Below the pieces are notes generated by a model, which ran no database searches, was not told the origin of the DNA, and worked only from the letters and a program-made list of their open reading frames with translations. Shown here one piece after another: positions 1 to 9,300 of a DNA stretch of 64,000 nucleotides. Within the stretch, counting starts at the first letter, position 1. Every line of letters starts with the position of its first letter. The DNA is from Isoptericola jiangsuensis. Its GTDB lineage: Bacteria > Actinomycetota > Actinomycetes > Actinomycetales > Cellulomonadaceae. The stretch spans positions 1 through 64,000 of the forward strand of contig NZ_PDJJ01000001.1 in the NCBI RefSeq assembly GCF_002563715.1. Direction: 5' to 3'. The position numbers were made by a program, and so were the translations under genes.

Positions 1-293
1 ACCTCACGGGCGACATGTTCGACCTCATGGCGGCCGGGTTCGTCCTCAAGAGCGTCGGCATGGTCATGGTGCTCGGCGTGCTGCGCGCCGGCGGCGAGGT
101 GCGGTTCTGCCTGCTGCTCGACGCCGGGGCGCAGTGGGGACTGCTGCTGCCCGTCGCGTGGGCTGCGGGACGTCGCCGGGCGTCCGCCCTCGTCCTGTTC
201 GCCGTGCCCCTGCTGGAGGAGGCCGTGCGGATCGTCGTCGCGGGCGCGCGCATCCGGTCGCGGCGGTGGTTGCGCGACCTGGTCGTCACCTGA
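1..293 (+). CDS. MATE-family efflux transporter, C-terminal fragment
   Basis: Only the last ~97 codons are in the window; the reading frame is open from base 3 to the TGA at 291. The fragment has two or three hydrophobic stretches separated by short loops. It contains a segment reading VLRAGGEVRF, which resembles the conserved 'lRgaGdtrf' loop before the last helices of MATE multidrug/Na+ antiporters, followed by an aromatic-rich helix. It ends in a short basic tail. The substrate cannot be inferred. It converges on the frameshifted permease downstream, and a hairpin lies between them. The family call rests on the tail alone. Confidence 0.6.
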   Translation, partial: LTGDMFDLMAAGFVLKSVGMVMVLGVLRAGGEVRFCLLLDAGAQWGLLLPVAWAAGRRRASALVLFAVPLLEEAVRIVVAGARIRSRRWLRDLVVT

Positions 294-324
294 CCCGGAC
301 GTCGCCCCCGCGACCCCGCGGACG

Positions 325-386
325 CGACGAGCGTGCCGGGAGACTCCTCGTCCACAGGCTGCGAGGAGCTCCTGGCACGCTCGTCG
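325..386. terminator. Bidirectional hairpin between convergent genes
   Basis: Outer arms of 13 bp (325-337 and 374-386) pair perfectly, and an inner 7-bp pair (344-350 and 362-368) extends the stem. It sits between the ends of the MATE fragment and the convergent permease, so it probably terminates both. There is no T-tract, as is common in actinobacteria. The outer arm contains ACGAGCGTGC, which recurs in the palindrome at 6307-6372. Confidence 0.65.
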
Positions 387-400
387 TACGGACGGACCGG

Positions 401-1891
401 TCAGCGCTTCGGGTAGCCCGCCTGCGGCTTGTCGGTGTCGAGGTCCTCGACGTGCTCGAAGTGGATCTTCTCGTGCTTGGCCGTGCGGCGGTACAGCCAG
501 GTGAAGAACGACAGCACGAGGCCGACGGCGACGAGCGCGCCCGCGATGAGGTACTGCTCCTGCTGCTCGGCCGCTGCGCGCCAGGGCCCCGCGAGGAACG
601 CGCACGTGAGCGCCCCGACGACGGCCAGCGGCGTCCACGTGCGGAAGTGCTGGTGCTCGACGGGCCGGCGGCGCAGCACCAGCAGGGGCGACGTTCACCA
701 CGGTGAACACGACGAGCAGCAGCAGCGACGTCGTGCCACCGAGCAGCGCGATCGCGTCGGACCCGGCCTCGGTGCCGCTCTGGCGCACCACGTAGGTGAT
801 CAGGCCGTAGGAGATGAGCGTGGTCACGACGATCGACACCCACGGCGTCTGCCGGGTGCGGTGCACGCGGCCGGAACGCGCGCGGCAGCACCCCCTGGTT
901 GGCGAGCCCGTACAGCAGGCGCGACGCCATGAGCATGTTGATGAGCGCCGAGTTCGCGACGGCGAACATGCCGATGAACGGGAAGATGACGTCGAACGGC
1001 AGGTTCGGGGCGCCCGCCGCCACCACCTGGGTCAGCGCGGACGCCTTCGTCGGGTCGGTGAGGTCGCCGACGGGCACCAGCGCCACCGCGGTGGATGGCG
1101 ACCGCGACGTAGATGAGCCCGGTGACGGACAGGCCGGTGAGCATGACCCGCGGGAAGTCCTTGACGGGGTCCTTGCACTCCTCGGCCATGTTGACGGAGT
1201 CCTCGAACCCGACCATCGCGAAGAACGCGAGCGTCGTTGCGGCCGTGACGGCGAGGAACACCGACTTGTCGTCGCCCGACTCGAACACGACGACGCGCGA
1301 GAAGTCCGCACGCCCCTGGGTGACGCCCCACAGGCCGACGAAGATGACGAGCAGCAGACCCGACAGCTCCACGAGGGTGAGCACCACGTTCGCCTTGACG
1401 CTCTCCCCCACGCCGCGGAAGTTCACCAGGGCGACCAGCGTCATGAACCCCAGCGCGATGAGCAGCAACGGCGTCGAGCCGTCCGCCATCCCCAGGCCGA
1501 ACCCGTCGTTGAGGAACCCGGCGAACGCGTTGGACGCCGTGGACGCCGACGTGATCCCCGAGCTCATCACCATGAACGCGACGACGAAGGTCACCAGGTG
1601 GATGCCGAACGCCTTGTGCGTGTACAGCGCCGCACCGGCCGCCTGCGGGTACTTGGTGACGAGCTCCAGGTACGAGAACGCCGTGATCGTCGCGACGACG
1701 AACGCGATGAGGAACGGCGCCCACGCCGCACCCCCCACCTCGCCGGCGACCTGCCCCGTCAGGGCGTACACGCCCGTGCCGAGGATGTCCCCGACGATGA
1801 ACAGCAGCAGGAGCTTGCGCCCCATGACTCGCTTCAGCCCGGGCTCGGCGGGGTCGCCGCTCTGCTCGGGTGCCTCGGTCGTCCGGCTCAT
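401..1891 (-). pseudogene. APC-family amino-acid permease, frameshifted three times
   Basis: The start at 1891 is preceded by GAGGAGG. The N-terminal ~260 codons are intact and read as an APC-superfamily permease: an opening GDILGTGVYALTGQ helix, many membrane segments, and the loop FEDSVNMAEECKDPVKDFPR typical of basic or neutral amino-acid permeases. The frame then shifts near 1093, again near 873 and again near 688. Rejoining the three frames restores a full-length protein whose tail ends at 401. At least the last shift lies in a C run, so each could be a sequencing indel; three in one gene also fit real decay. Substrate unknown. Confidence 0.8.
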
Positions 1892-1978
1892 GGCCGACCT
1901 CCTCGTCCACCTGGTCCCGGATGTCGGGATTCCGTCGTCCATGAAACCCGCCGACGCGGGATCGCGCGCGTCGAGCGG

Positions 1979-2803
1979 TCAGCGACGCCGGCGGAACGCC
2001 GCGGCGGAGGCCGCCGCGAACACCGCCGACAGGCCCACGCACCAGGCGACGGCGAGCACGATCGTGTCGGTGAGGGCGTCACCCGTGGGAGCCCCGGGCG
2101 TGCCGCCCACGAGCAGGCCCCGGACGGACTCGATGACCGGGGTGACGGGCTGGTGCTCGGCGAACCCGCGCAGCCAGGTCGGCATGGACTCCACGGGCAC
2201 GAACGCGCTCGACACGTACGGCAGGAACATGACGACGAACGTGAAGCCGCTCGCGGCGTCGGGCGAGCGGACGAGGACGCCCACCAGCACCGCCGACCAC
2301 GTGATGGCGTGCAGGAACAGCACGAGGACGCCGATCGCGCCGAGCCACCCGGCGACGTCGGCGGTCGGTCGGAACCCGACGGCCCACGCGACGGCGAAGA
2401 CGATCGCCGTGGTGAGGAGGTTCTTCACCAGGCTGGCCGCGACGTGCCCCGCCAGGACGGTCCACGCGACGACGGGCATCGACCGGACGCGGTCGATCAT
2501 GCCGCCCGACATGTCGCGCTCGACGAACAGGGCGGTGCTGGCGGCGCCGAACCCGGCGGCGAGCAGGATGATGCCGGGCGTCGCGTAGGTGATGTACGAC
2601 GTGCCGACGTCCATCGCCCCGCCGAACACGTACGTGAACATGAGCAGGATGACCACCGGCAGGACGGCCGCCGTGATCATGGAGTCGACGTCGCGGACCG
2701 TGAGGCGGACGGCACGCGCGGCCATGGCCCCGAGGTCGGCGACGAGGCCGCGCACGGCACCGACGGGGGCGTCGGAACGGGCGGGCAGGGTGAGCGCGGT
2801 CAT
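1979..2803 (-). CDS. ABC-2 type transporter permease (DrrB-like)
   Basis: This 274-residue integral membrane protein has about six hydrophobic segments and the ABC-2 layout seen in the daunorubicin exporter DrrB. It contains the family-typical loop FVERDMSGGMIDRVRSMP at about residues 92-109 and a C-terminal FVPVESMP-x-WLRGFAEHQPVTPVIE region. It would form the membrane pore of an exporter with the upstream ATPase, whose stop codon overlaps this start (ATGA at 2800-2803), so the two are translationally coupled. A divergent TetR regulator suggests drug- or metabolite-inducible export. Substrate not known. Confidence 0.88.
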   Translation of the reverse strand: MTALTLPARSDAPVGAVRGLVADLGAMAARAVRLTVRDVDSMITAAVLPVVILLMFTYVFGGAMDVGTSYITYATPGIILLAAGFGAASTALFVERDMSGGMIDRVRSMPVVAWTVLAGHVAASLVKNLLTTAIVFAVAWAVGFRPTADVAGWLGAIGVLVLFLHAITWSAVLVGVLVRSPDAASGFTFVVMFLPYVSSAFVPVESMPTWLRGFAEHQPVTPVIESVRGLLVGGTPGAPTGDALTDTIVLAVAWCVGLSAVFAAASAAAFRRRR

Positions 2804-3851
2804 GCCGCCACCTCCGTCGCGGTCCGGGCGGACGCGGGCGCGGCACCGTCGTCGTCCGGCGGGCCGTCACCCCCGGACCGGGCGGGGTCGACGCCGCGGG
2901 CGTGCCGGCCGGTCAGGGTGAGGAAGACGTCGTCGAGGGTAGGGGCGGTGAGGTCCCAGCGCAGCGGGGTGACGTCGGTGGCCTCCACCCGGCCGAGGAG
3001 CTCGCGCACCCCGCCGACGCTGCCGTCGGTGGGCACGCGCACACGGACCGCGCTCTCGGTGACCACGGGGACCCCGGCGGCCCCGAGCGCGCGCACGACC
3101 CGGTCGGCGTCGTCGGCGTCGGCCAGCACGAGGTCGAGCCCCGCCTCCCCGACGCGCCGCTTGAGCTCGCCCGGGGTGCCCTCGGCCGCGACCCGGCCGC
3201 CGTCGACCAGGGCGACGCGGTCGGCGAGCCGGTCGGCCTCCTCCAGGTACTGGGTGGTGAGGAACAGGCTGGTGCCCTGCGCGACGACCTCGCGCACGAC
3301 CTCCCACAGCGCGAGGCGGGAGCGGGGGTCCAGGCCGGTGGTGGGCTCGTCGAGGAACAGCACCTCGGGACGCGTGACGAGTCCGGCGGCCAGGTCGAGG
3401 CGGCGGCGCATGCCGCCGGACCACGTGCCGACCTGCCGGTCGGCGACGTCGGCGAGGTCGAACGCGTCGAGGAGGTCGAGGACGCGTGCCTGCGCGGTGC
3501 GCTGCGGCAGGTGGGAGAGCCGGCCATCATCGCGAGGTTCTCGCGGCCGGTCTGCTTGTCGTCGACGGCCGCGTGCTGGCCGGTGAGGCTGATGCGCTCG
3601 CGGACGTGCCGCGCCTGGGTGACGACGTCGTACCCGGCCACCGTGAGCCAGCCGGAGTCGGGCGGCAGGAGGGTGGCGAGGATGCGGACGGTGGTGGTCT
3701 TGCCGGCACCGTTCGGGCCGAGGAGGGCGAGGACCTCGCCGCGGTGCAGCGTGAGGTCGACGCCCCTCAGGACGGTCTTGCGCCGGCGGCCGGTGCCGTA
3801 GGCCTTGGTGAGGGCCTCGGCGCGGACGACGACGTCGGCGGGGTCGGTCAT
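2800..3851 (-). pseudogene. ABC transporter ATP-binding protein (DrrA-like), one frameshift
   Basis: The start at 3851 follows GAAGGAGTCACC. The first ~110 codons carry the Walker A motif GPNGAGKTTT and the Q-loop region. The frame is lost near 3525, right after LAMMA, where one C appears to be missing from a short C run. In the next frame the protein continues with the signature region, Walker B and D-loop (LFLDEPTTGLDPRS), the H-loop region LFLTTQYLEEADRLADR, and the DrrA-type C-terminal domain. Adding one base gives a normal ~350-residue protein. Either a sequencing error or a recent knockout; the partner permease is intact, which favours error. Confidence 0.85.
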
Positions 3852-3902
3852 GGTGACTCCTTCGATCTGCGTCGGCAACAAACTGTTTATGGTCTACGCG
3901 TT

Positions 3903-3923
3903 ACTGTGGATGCTATACACAGT
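3903..3923. promoter_or_regulatory. Candidate TetR operator between divergent exporter and regulator
   Basis: A 6-bp inverted repeat, ACTGTG and CACAGT separated by 9 bases, lies in the AT-richer stretch between the ABC exporter genes and the divergent TetR gene. TATACA at 3914-3919, a possible -10 for the regulator, falls inside it. The position suits an autorepressor that also controls the exporter. Inference from position and symmetry only. Confidence 0.45.
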
Positions 3924-4002
3924 GCGTGGGGGCGCGTCAAGAGCCGCGTCTCGCGCCACGTCGCGGCCCCGCGACGGACACCCACCCCCGGGGCAGGGCA
4001 CG

Positions 4003-4872
4003 ATGGACCCGATGAGCACCGACCCGACCGACCTCACGATGCAGCGCCTCTGGGGCCGCCAGCCCCGCCCCCGGCGCGGCCCCAAGCCCGCGCTCAGCGC
4101 CGAACGGATCGTGGAGACCGCCTTCGAGCTCGCCGAGGCCGACGGGCTCGACGCGGTGTCGATGGCACGCGTCGCCGAGACCCTCGGCTGCTCCCCCATG
4201 GCGCTCTACCGCCACGTCAGCAGCAAGGACGAGCTGCTCGTGCTGCTCACCGACCGGGTCGCGGCGCTCCTGCCCGACCTCACGCCCGGGCTCGGCTGGC
4301 GCGCCGGGCTCGAACGGTGGACCCGCCTCCAGATCGAGCTCGTCGTCGCGCACCCCTGGTACCTCGACCTGCCCCTGGCCACCGCGCTCCCCGGCCCGCA
4401 CCGGCTGCGCTGGTTCGACCAGGCGCTCGAGGCGCTGTCCGGCGTCCCCCTGCCGTTCGACGAGAAGCTCGGCATCCTCGGGCTGCTCGCCCAGCACGTC
4501 CTCGGCGAGGCGCAGGTGCAGGTCGACACCCGCCGTGCCGCCGTCGCGACGGTGCGGGCCACCACCGGCGTCGCACCCGACGTCCCCGACGCCGACCTCG
4601 ACCCCGACGCCGTCGACCGCGCCAACCTCTACTACGACTTCGAGAAGCTCCTCACCAGCCTGGCGACCCCCGAGCACTACCCCCACCTGTTCGCGGCCGC
4701 CGCGGCGTGGGACCCGCAGGACGCTCCCCCCGCGAGCCCCACGGACGACATCGCGTTCGGGATCGGCGTCGTGCTCGACGGGATCGAGGTGTACCTCCGG
4801 CGCCGCACCGGCGGGGCCGTCGACAGCCCCGTCCCCGCACCCGCCGATCCCGACCGACCCCCCACCACCTGA
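4003..4872 (+). CDS. TetR/AcrR-family transcriptional regulator
   Basis: A 289-residue protein. Residues ~20-75 form a TetR DNA-binding domain: the leading RGPKPALSAERIVETAFELA, then a helix-turn-helix ending in CSPMALYRHVSSKDELL. The longer C-terminal ligand domain with a TetR_C-like PYL-rich helix set suggests the subfamily often linked to multidrug or tetracycline-type exporters. ATG 4003 is chosen because it lies 5-6 bases after a GCAGGG ribosome site; ATG 4012 is the alternative. It is divergent from the DrrAB-like exporter and is its likely repressor. Confidence 0.88.
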   Translation: MDPMSTDPTDLTMQRLWGRQPRPRRGPKPALSAERIVETAFELAEADGLDAVSMARVAETLGCSPMALYRHVSSKDELLVLLTDRVAALLPDLTPGLGWRAGLERWTRLQIELVVAHPWYLDLPLATALPGPHRLRWFDQALEALSGVPLPFDEKLGILGLLAQHVLGEAQVQVDTRRAAVATVRATTGVAPDVPDADLDPDAVDRANLYYDFEKLLTSLATPEHYPHLFAAAAAWDPQDAPPASPTDDIAFGIGVVLDGIEVYLRRRTGGAVDSPVPAPADPDRPPTT

Positions 4873-5012
4873 CGAACCGGACCCTTCCATGGCGCAACAT
4901 CGCAGGTCACAGGCTTGCGCGTGTCACTGGAGCCCGGCCGTCCCGATAGGGCAGGGTGGGGTACGAACGGCCCCGCCTACGCAGGGCCGCCCGGCGACGG
5001 AGGTGCCCGCAG

Positions 5013-6290
5013 GTGCGACGGACGGTGGTCACAGGGATCGGGGCGGTCACGCCCCTCGGCCTCACGCTCGACGAGACGTGGCAGGGGTTGCGCACCGGCC
5101 GGTCCGGGGTGGGCGCCCTCGACGCCGACTGGCCCGCCGACGTGCCGGTCCGGATCGGGGCGCTCGTCGACGACCGGTTCGCCGACGCCCTCCAGGTGCG
5201 CGAGCAGCGGCGCACCGACCGCGGGGAACAGCTCGCGCTCGTCGCCGGCCGGCAGGCCTGGGACGACGCGGGCGCCCCCGACGTCGAGCCGGAACGCCTC
5301 GGCGTCGCGATCGGCACCGCCAACGGCGGGTTCGGCACCACGCTGCGCCAGCACCTGCTCCTCAAGGAGCAGGGGCACCGCGCCGTCAGCCCGCACGCCG
5401 TCACCATGGTGATGAACAACGGCCCCGCCGCCTGGGTGTCGATCGACCTGGGCGCGAAGGCCGGGGCGCGCGCCCCCGTCAGCGCCTGCGCCGCCGGCGT
5501 CGAGGCGATCCTCGCCGCCCGGTCCATGATCCGCGACGGCGACGCCGACGTCGTCGTCTGCGGCGGCGTCGAGGCCACGGTCGTCGACCTGTGCGTGTCC
5601 GCGTTCGCCCGCTCCCGCGCCATGTCGACCCGCAACGACGAGCCCGAACGGGCGTCCCGACCCTTCGACGTCGCCCGCGACGGCTTCGTCATGGGCGAGG
5701 GCTGCGTGCTGCTCGTCCTGGAGGCCGAGGAGCACGCCCGCGCGCGCGGCGCCCGCGTCCGGGGCGTGGTCGAGGGCGGCGCCCTCACCTCCGACGCCCA
5801 CGACATCGTCGGCGGCGAGCCCGGCAACCAGGCGCGCACCGTCGGCCTCGCCCTCCGCTCCGCGGGCCTGACGCCCGCCGACGTCGGGTTCGTGCACGCC
5901 CACGCCACCTCCACCCCCGCCGGCGACGTCAACGAGGCCCGCGCCCTGCGCGCCGTGTTCGGCGACCCCCCGCCCGTCACCGCCACCAAGGCGTCCACCG
6001 GGCACCTGCTCGGCGCGTCCGGACCGCTCGGCGTCCTCGCGGCGCTCGGTGGGCTGGGTGGTCTCGCGAGTCCCGGGAGCCGCAGGGGGCCGACCGGCAC
6101 CGCAGGGCTCGACGCTCCGGGGGCGTCCGGGGACGCCGTCGTCCCGCCGACCCTCAACCTCGACGACCTCGACCCGCAGATCGACCTCGACGTCGTCACC
6201 GCCGCCCGCCCGACGACGGCACGGCACGCCCTGGTCGACGCGTTCGGGTTCGGCGGCCACAGCTCCGCCCTGGTGCTGTCACGGGACTGA
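5013..6290 (+). CDS. Beta-ketoacyl-ACP synthase (FabF/KAS II-like), orphan
   Basis: A 425-residue thiolase-fold condensing enzyme. The catalytic Cys159 (SACAAG), His297 (HATSTPAGD), Lys326 and His331 (KASTGHLLGASG) are all visible, so it should be able to condense acyl-ACP with malonyl-ACP. Family features include the N-terminal VVTGIGAVTPLG and the C-terminal NAFGFGG-like DAFGFGGHSS. A short Gly/Pro-rich insertion of ~25 residues follows the second His. The GTG start lies 9 bases after GGAGG. No acyl carrier protein, reductase or acyltransferase gene is adjacent, so its pathway is unclear; it could be a second fatty-acid synthase or a lone secondary-metabolism enzyme. Confidence 0.85.
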   Translation: MRRTVVTGIGAVTPLGLTLDETWQGLRTGRSGVGALDADWPADVPVRIGALVDDRFADALQVREQRRTDRGEQLALVAGRQAWDDAGAPDVEPERLGVAIGTANGGFGTTLRQHLLLKEQGHRAVSPHAVTMVMNNGPAAWVSIDLGAKAGARAPVSACAAGVEAILAARSMIRDGDADVVVCGGVEATVVDLCVSAFARSRAMSTRNDEPERASRPFDVARDGFVMGEGCVLLVLEAEEHARARGARVRGVVEGGALTSDAHDIVGGEPGNQARTVGLALRSAGLTPADVGFVHAHATSTPAGDVNEARALRAVFGDPPPVTATKASTGHLLGASGPLGVLAALGGLGGLASPGSRRGPTGTAGLDAPGASGDAVVPPTLNLDDLDPQIDLDVVTAARPTTARHALVDAFGFGGHSSALVLSRD

Positions 6291-6306
6291 CCCCGACCCC
6301 CTGGAC

Positions 6307-6372
6307 GCAACGAGCGTGCTGGGTCGGTACCTCAAACCGTGGTTTGAGGTACCGACCCAGCACGCTCGTTGC
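6307..6372. terminator. Perfect 32-bp inverted repeat with 2-base loop, bidirectional terminator
   Basis: Positions 6307-6338 and 6341-6372 are exact reverse complements with only GT between them. The element lies between the convergent ketosynthase and subtilase genes, starting 17 bases after one stop and ending 22 bases before the other. It would terminate transcription from both sides and could extrude as a cruciform. Its outer end shares ACGAGCGTGC with the hairpin at 325-386. Confidence 0.8.
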
Positions 6373-6393
6373 AGCAGAGAGGGGGGACAGGCG

Positions 6394-9300
6394 TCAGCTC
6401 AGGCCGAACGCCCGCACCACCTCCTGCGTGACCGCGTTGCCCGCGTCGTCGTGCGCCGTCGTGCGCAGCGACACCGACCCGCCACCCTTCGGGGTGCTCA
6501 GCTGCGCGGTCCAGTCGTCACCGGAACGCTCGACGGTCACGGGCGACCACGTGGCGCCCTCGTCGTAGGACACCTCGAGGGCGACGTCCGTCACGGTGCC
6601 CGCGCCGACGGCGCCCACCGGGTGCGCGACCTCCAGGCCGACCGTCGTCCGGCCGCCGGCACGCACGGTGCCGTCGAGACCCGTCGCGACGTCGTAGCCG
6701 ATCCCGAGCAGCGGCAGCGTGCCGACGTCGGCACGGTCGGTGACGAACGTCCACGCCGACGCGGTGCGTGTCGACCAGGCCCACGTCGTGGGCTCGACGG
6801 TCGTGTCGAGCTCGTAGCGGTACGTCTGCGGCCCGGCGGCGTCGGTCCGGGACCACGAGATCGACTGCGACGCTCCGGAGCGCAGCAGCGTGTCCCCCAG
6901 GTAGAGGCGCGACGCGATCTTGCGGCCCGACCCGAACGAACCGGTGAGCTCGCCCGGACCGGACGCCGTCGGCGTGTTCATCTTGAGGATCGTGCCGGTG
7001 TTGTTCGCCAGCCAGAAGCCGTCGCCCTGGCGCGGCGCGGTGACGCCGAACCAGTCGATCGTCTGGGTCTGCCCCGCGGTGTAGCGGGTCTGGAGGTCAC
7101 GCACCTCCCGACCGTTCGCCGCGTCCACGGCGGCGAACCACGCGGCACCCGCACCCACGGCTGCCGGGCTGAGGTAGGTGACGTGCTCGGAGGCCGACTC
7201 CCAGGCCTGGCTCATGCCGAGGCACTTGAGCAGGAACGTCGAGCAGTCGTAGCGCAGGAGGTTGAGCGGGCGCGCCTCGGTGTCCGCGAACCGGTCGGTG
7301 ACGACCGCGAGGTCGCCCGTGCGGGGTGCGACGACGAGGTCCGCGGGCGCCGAGCCCTCCCACGTGCGCTGGTAGTCGTACGCGTAGCCCGGGTAGGCGT
7401 CGGCTGTGCCCCGGATCGACGCGGTGCCGGCGGACAGCAGCCGCTCGCCGTCGGCGGCGCTGACCGACACCGTCGGCACGGTGCCGCCGGCGAGGTCGAA
7501 CAGGGTGCCCGGGCCGTCGTTGACGACGACGAGCAGGGCGGCCCCGGCGTCCCGTGCCGCAGCGGCACGGGCGAGCGGGGTGACCGTCGCGCTCCTCGTC
7601 ACGACCAGCGCCTTGCCGGCCGCGTCCACGGCCGCGACCTCGGCGGGCGTGCCCGTCCCGGCGGCGACGACCTCCAGGTCGACCTTCCCGTCGAGGCGGG
7701 TGCTGCGCGACTGGTAGACGGTGTCGAGCGTCCACGACGACGGCGTGTGCGCGCGGACCTCGAGCAGCGGCGCGAGACGGGACCAGCGGGCCGTCAGGTA
7801 GTACGGCCCGTCGGGGACGTCCCCGGTGGGCAGCACCCACGCCTCCGCGCCGGGGGCGACGGGCGTCGACATGCCGAACGGGATGCCGCCGGAGGGCGCG
7901 TGGTACCAGTCGACACGACCGGCCTGCGCGACGCTGGGGCGCGGGGTGTCGAGCCGCACGGGGGTGGCGTCGCGGGCGTCGAGCACGACGTGCACGTCCC
8001 CGTCCTCGACGGCGACGTGCGGCTCGGCCAGCCAGTACAGACGGTCGGTGCCGTCGTCGTCGGCGTAGCGCAGCTTGGTGGACACCGCGAGGGTGCGCGG
8101 CTCCACGCGCTTCGTGGCGATGCGGCCGTCGGCGTCCGCCTGCTCCGTGCGGAACACGCCGTTGGTGTAGTCGTAGACGAGCACCTCGGCGCCCGCGACC
8201 GGCGCACCGGACGTGCCCAGGACGGTGACGTCGACGTCGTACTTCTCGACCTCGCGGCTCAGGCCGGTGCCGGTGCGGGCCACGACGGTGCCCGCAGCGT
8301 CGGTCGCGACGACCTCGCCCAGGTAGTGGCCGGTCACGGGGGCGTCGGCGAACGACGCGGTGGCGTCCACCGTGGCGGTGCCGTGCGCGGGGACGACGAC
8401 GTGGTCGGCGGAGAGCCGCACCACGTCGGCGGGACCGTCGGAGGTGGTGGACAGGTCGAGCGCGAGCTCGGCGTCCGTGTCGTTGAAGTAGGTGATGGTG
8501 CGGGTCTGCGGCGTGGGATCCGGGTCGCCCCAGGTGGCCAGGCCGAAGAAGACGGACCCGGTGGCGGACACGTCGTCGAGCGTCGCGGGGACGTCGAGGC
8601 GGCCCGTGCCGACCTCGTACAGGCTGCCGTCGACCTCCGTGGCGGACGACATGAGGGCGTCCTTGAGGCGCTGCGCGCCCCAGTCGGGGTGCTCGACGGC
8701 GAGCAGCGCGGCGGCGCCCGCGACGTGCGGCGTCGCCATGGAGGTGCCGCTCATCGTCGTGTAGTAGCCGGACCCGCGGGTGTGGTGGGAGCGGGCGGCG
8801 GTGATGTTCACGCCGGGGGCGGCCATGTCGGGCTTGAGGCCCTCGTCGAGGCCGCGCGGGCCCTGCGACGAGAAGGAGGCGAGCCGGTCGTCGTCGTCCG
8901 TCGCGGCGATCGTCAGGGCGGCGTCCGCCGTGCCCGGGCTCGTCACGGTGCCGGGGGCGCCGGAGTTGCCGGCCGCGACGACGAACAGCACGTCGTGCTC
9001 CGCGGACAGCGCGTTGAGGGACTGCGCCATCGGGTCGGTCTGGTCGGTGAGGGCGTCGTCGCCGAGGCTCATGCTGACGACGTCCGCGTCGGCCTCGGTG
9101 GCGGCCCACTCCATGCCGGCGATGATCCACGAGTCGAGGCCGTAGCCGTTGTCCGCGAGGACCTTGCCGACCGCGAGCTCGGCGCCCGGCGCGACGCCGG
9201 TGTTCTTCCCGTCGCTGGCCGCGCCGGACCCGGCGACGGTGGAGGCGACGTGGGTGCCGTGCCCGGCGCCGTCGGCGACCTCCTGGCCGGGGACGAACGA

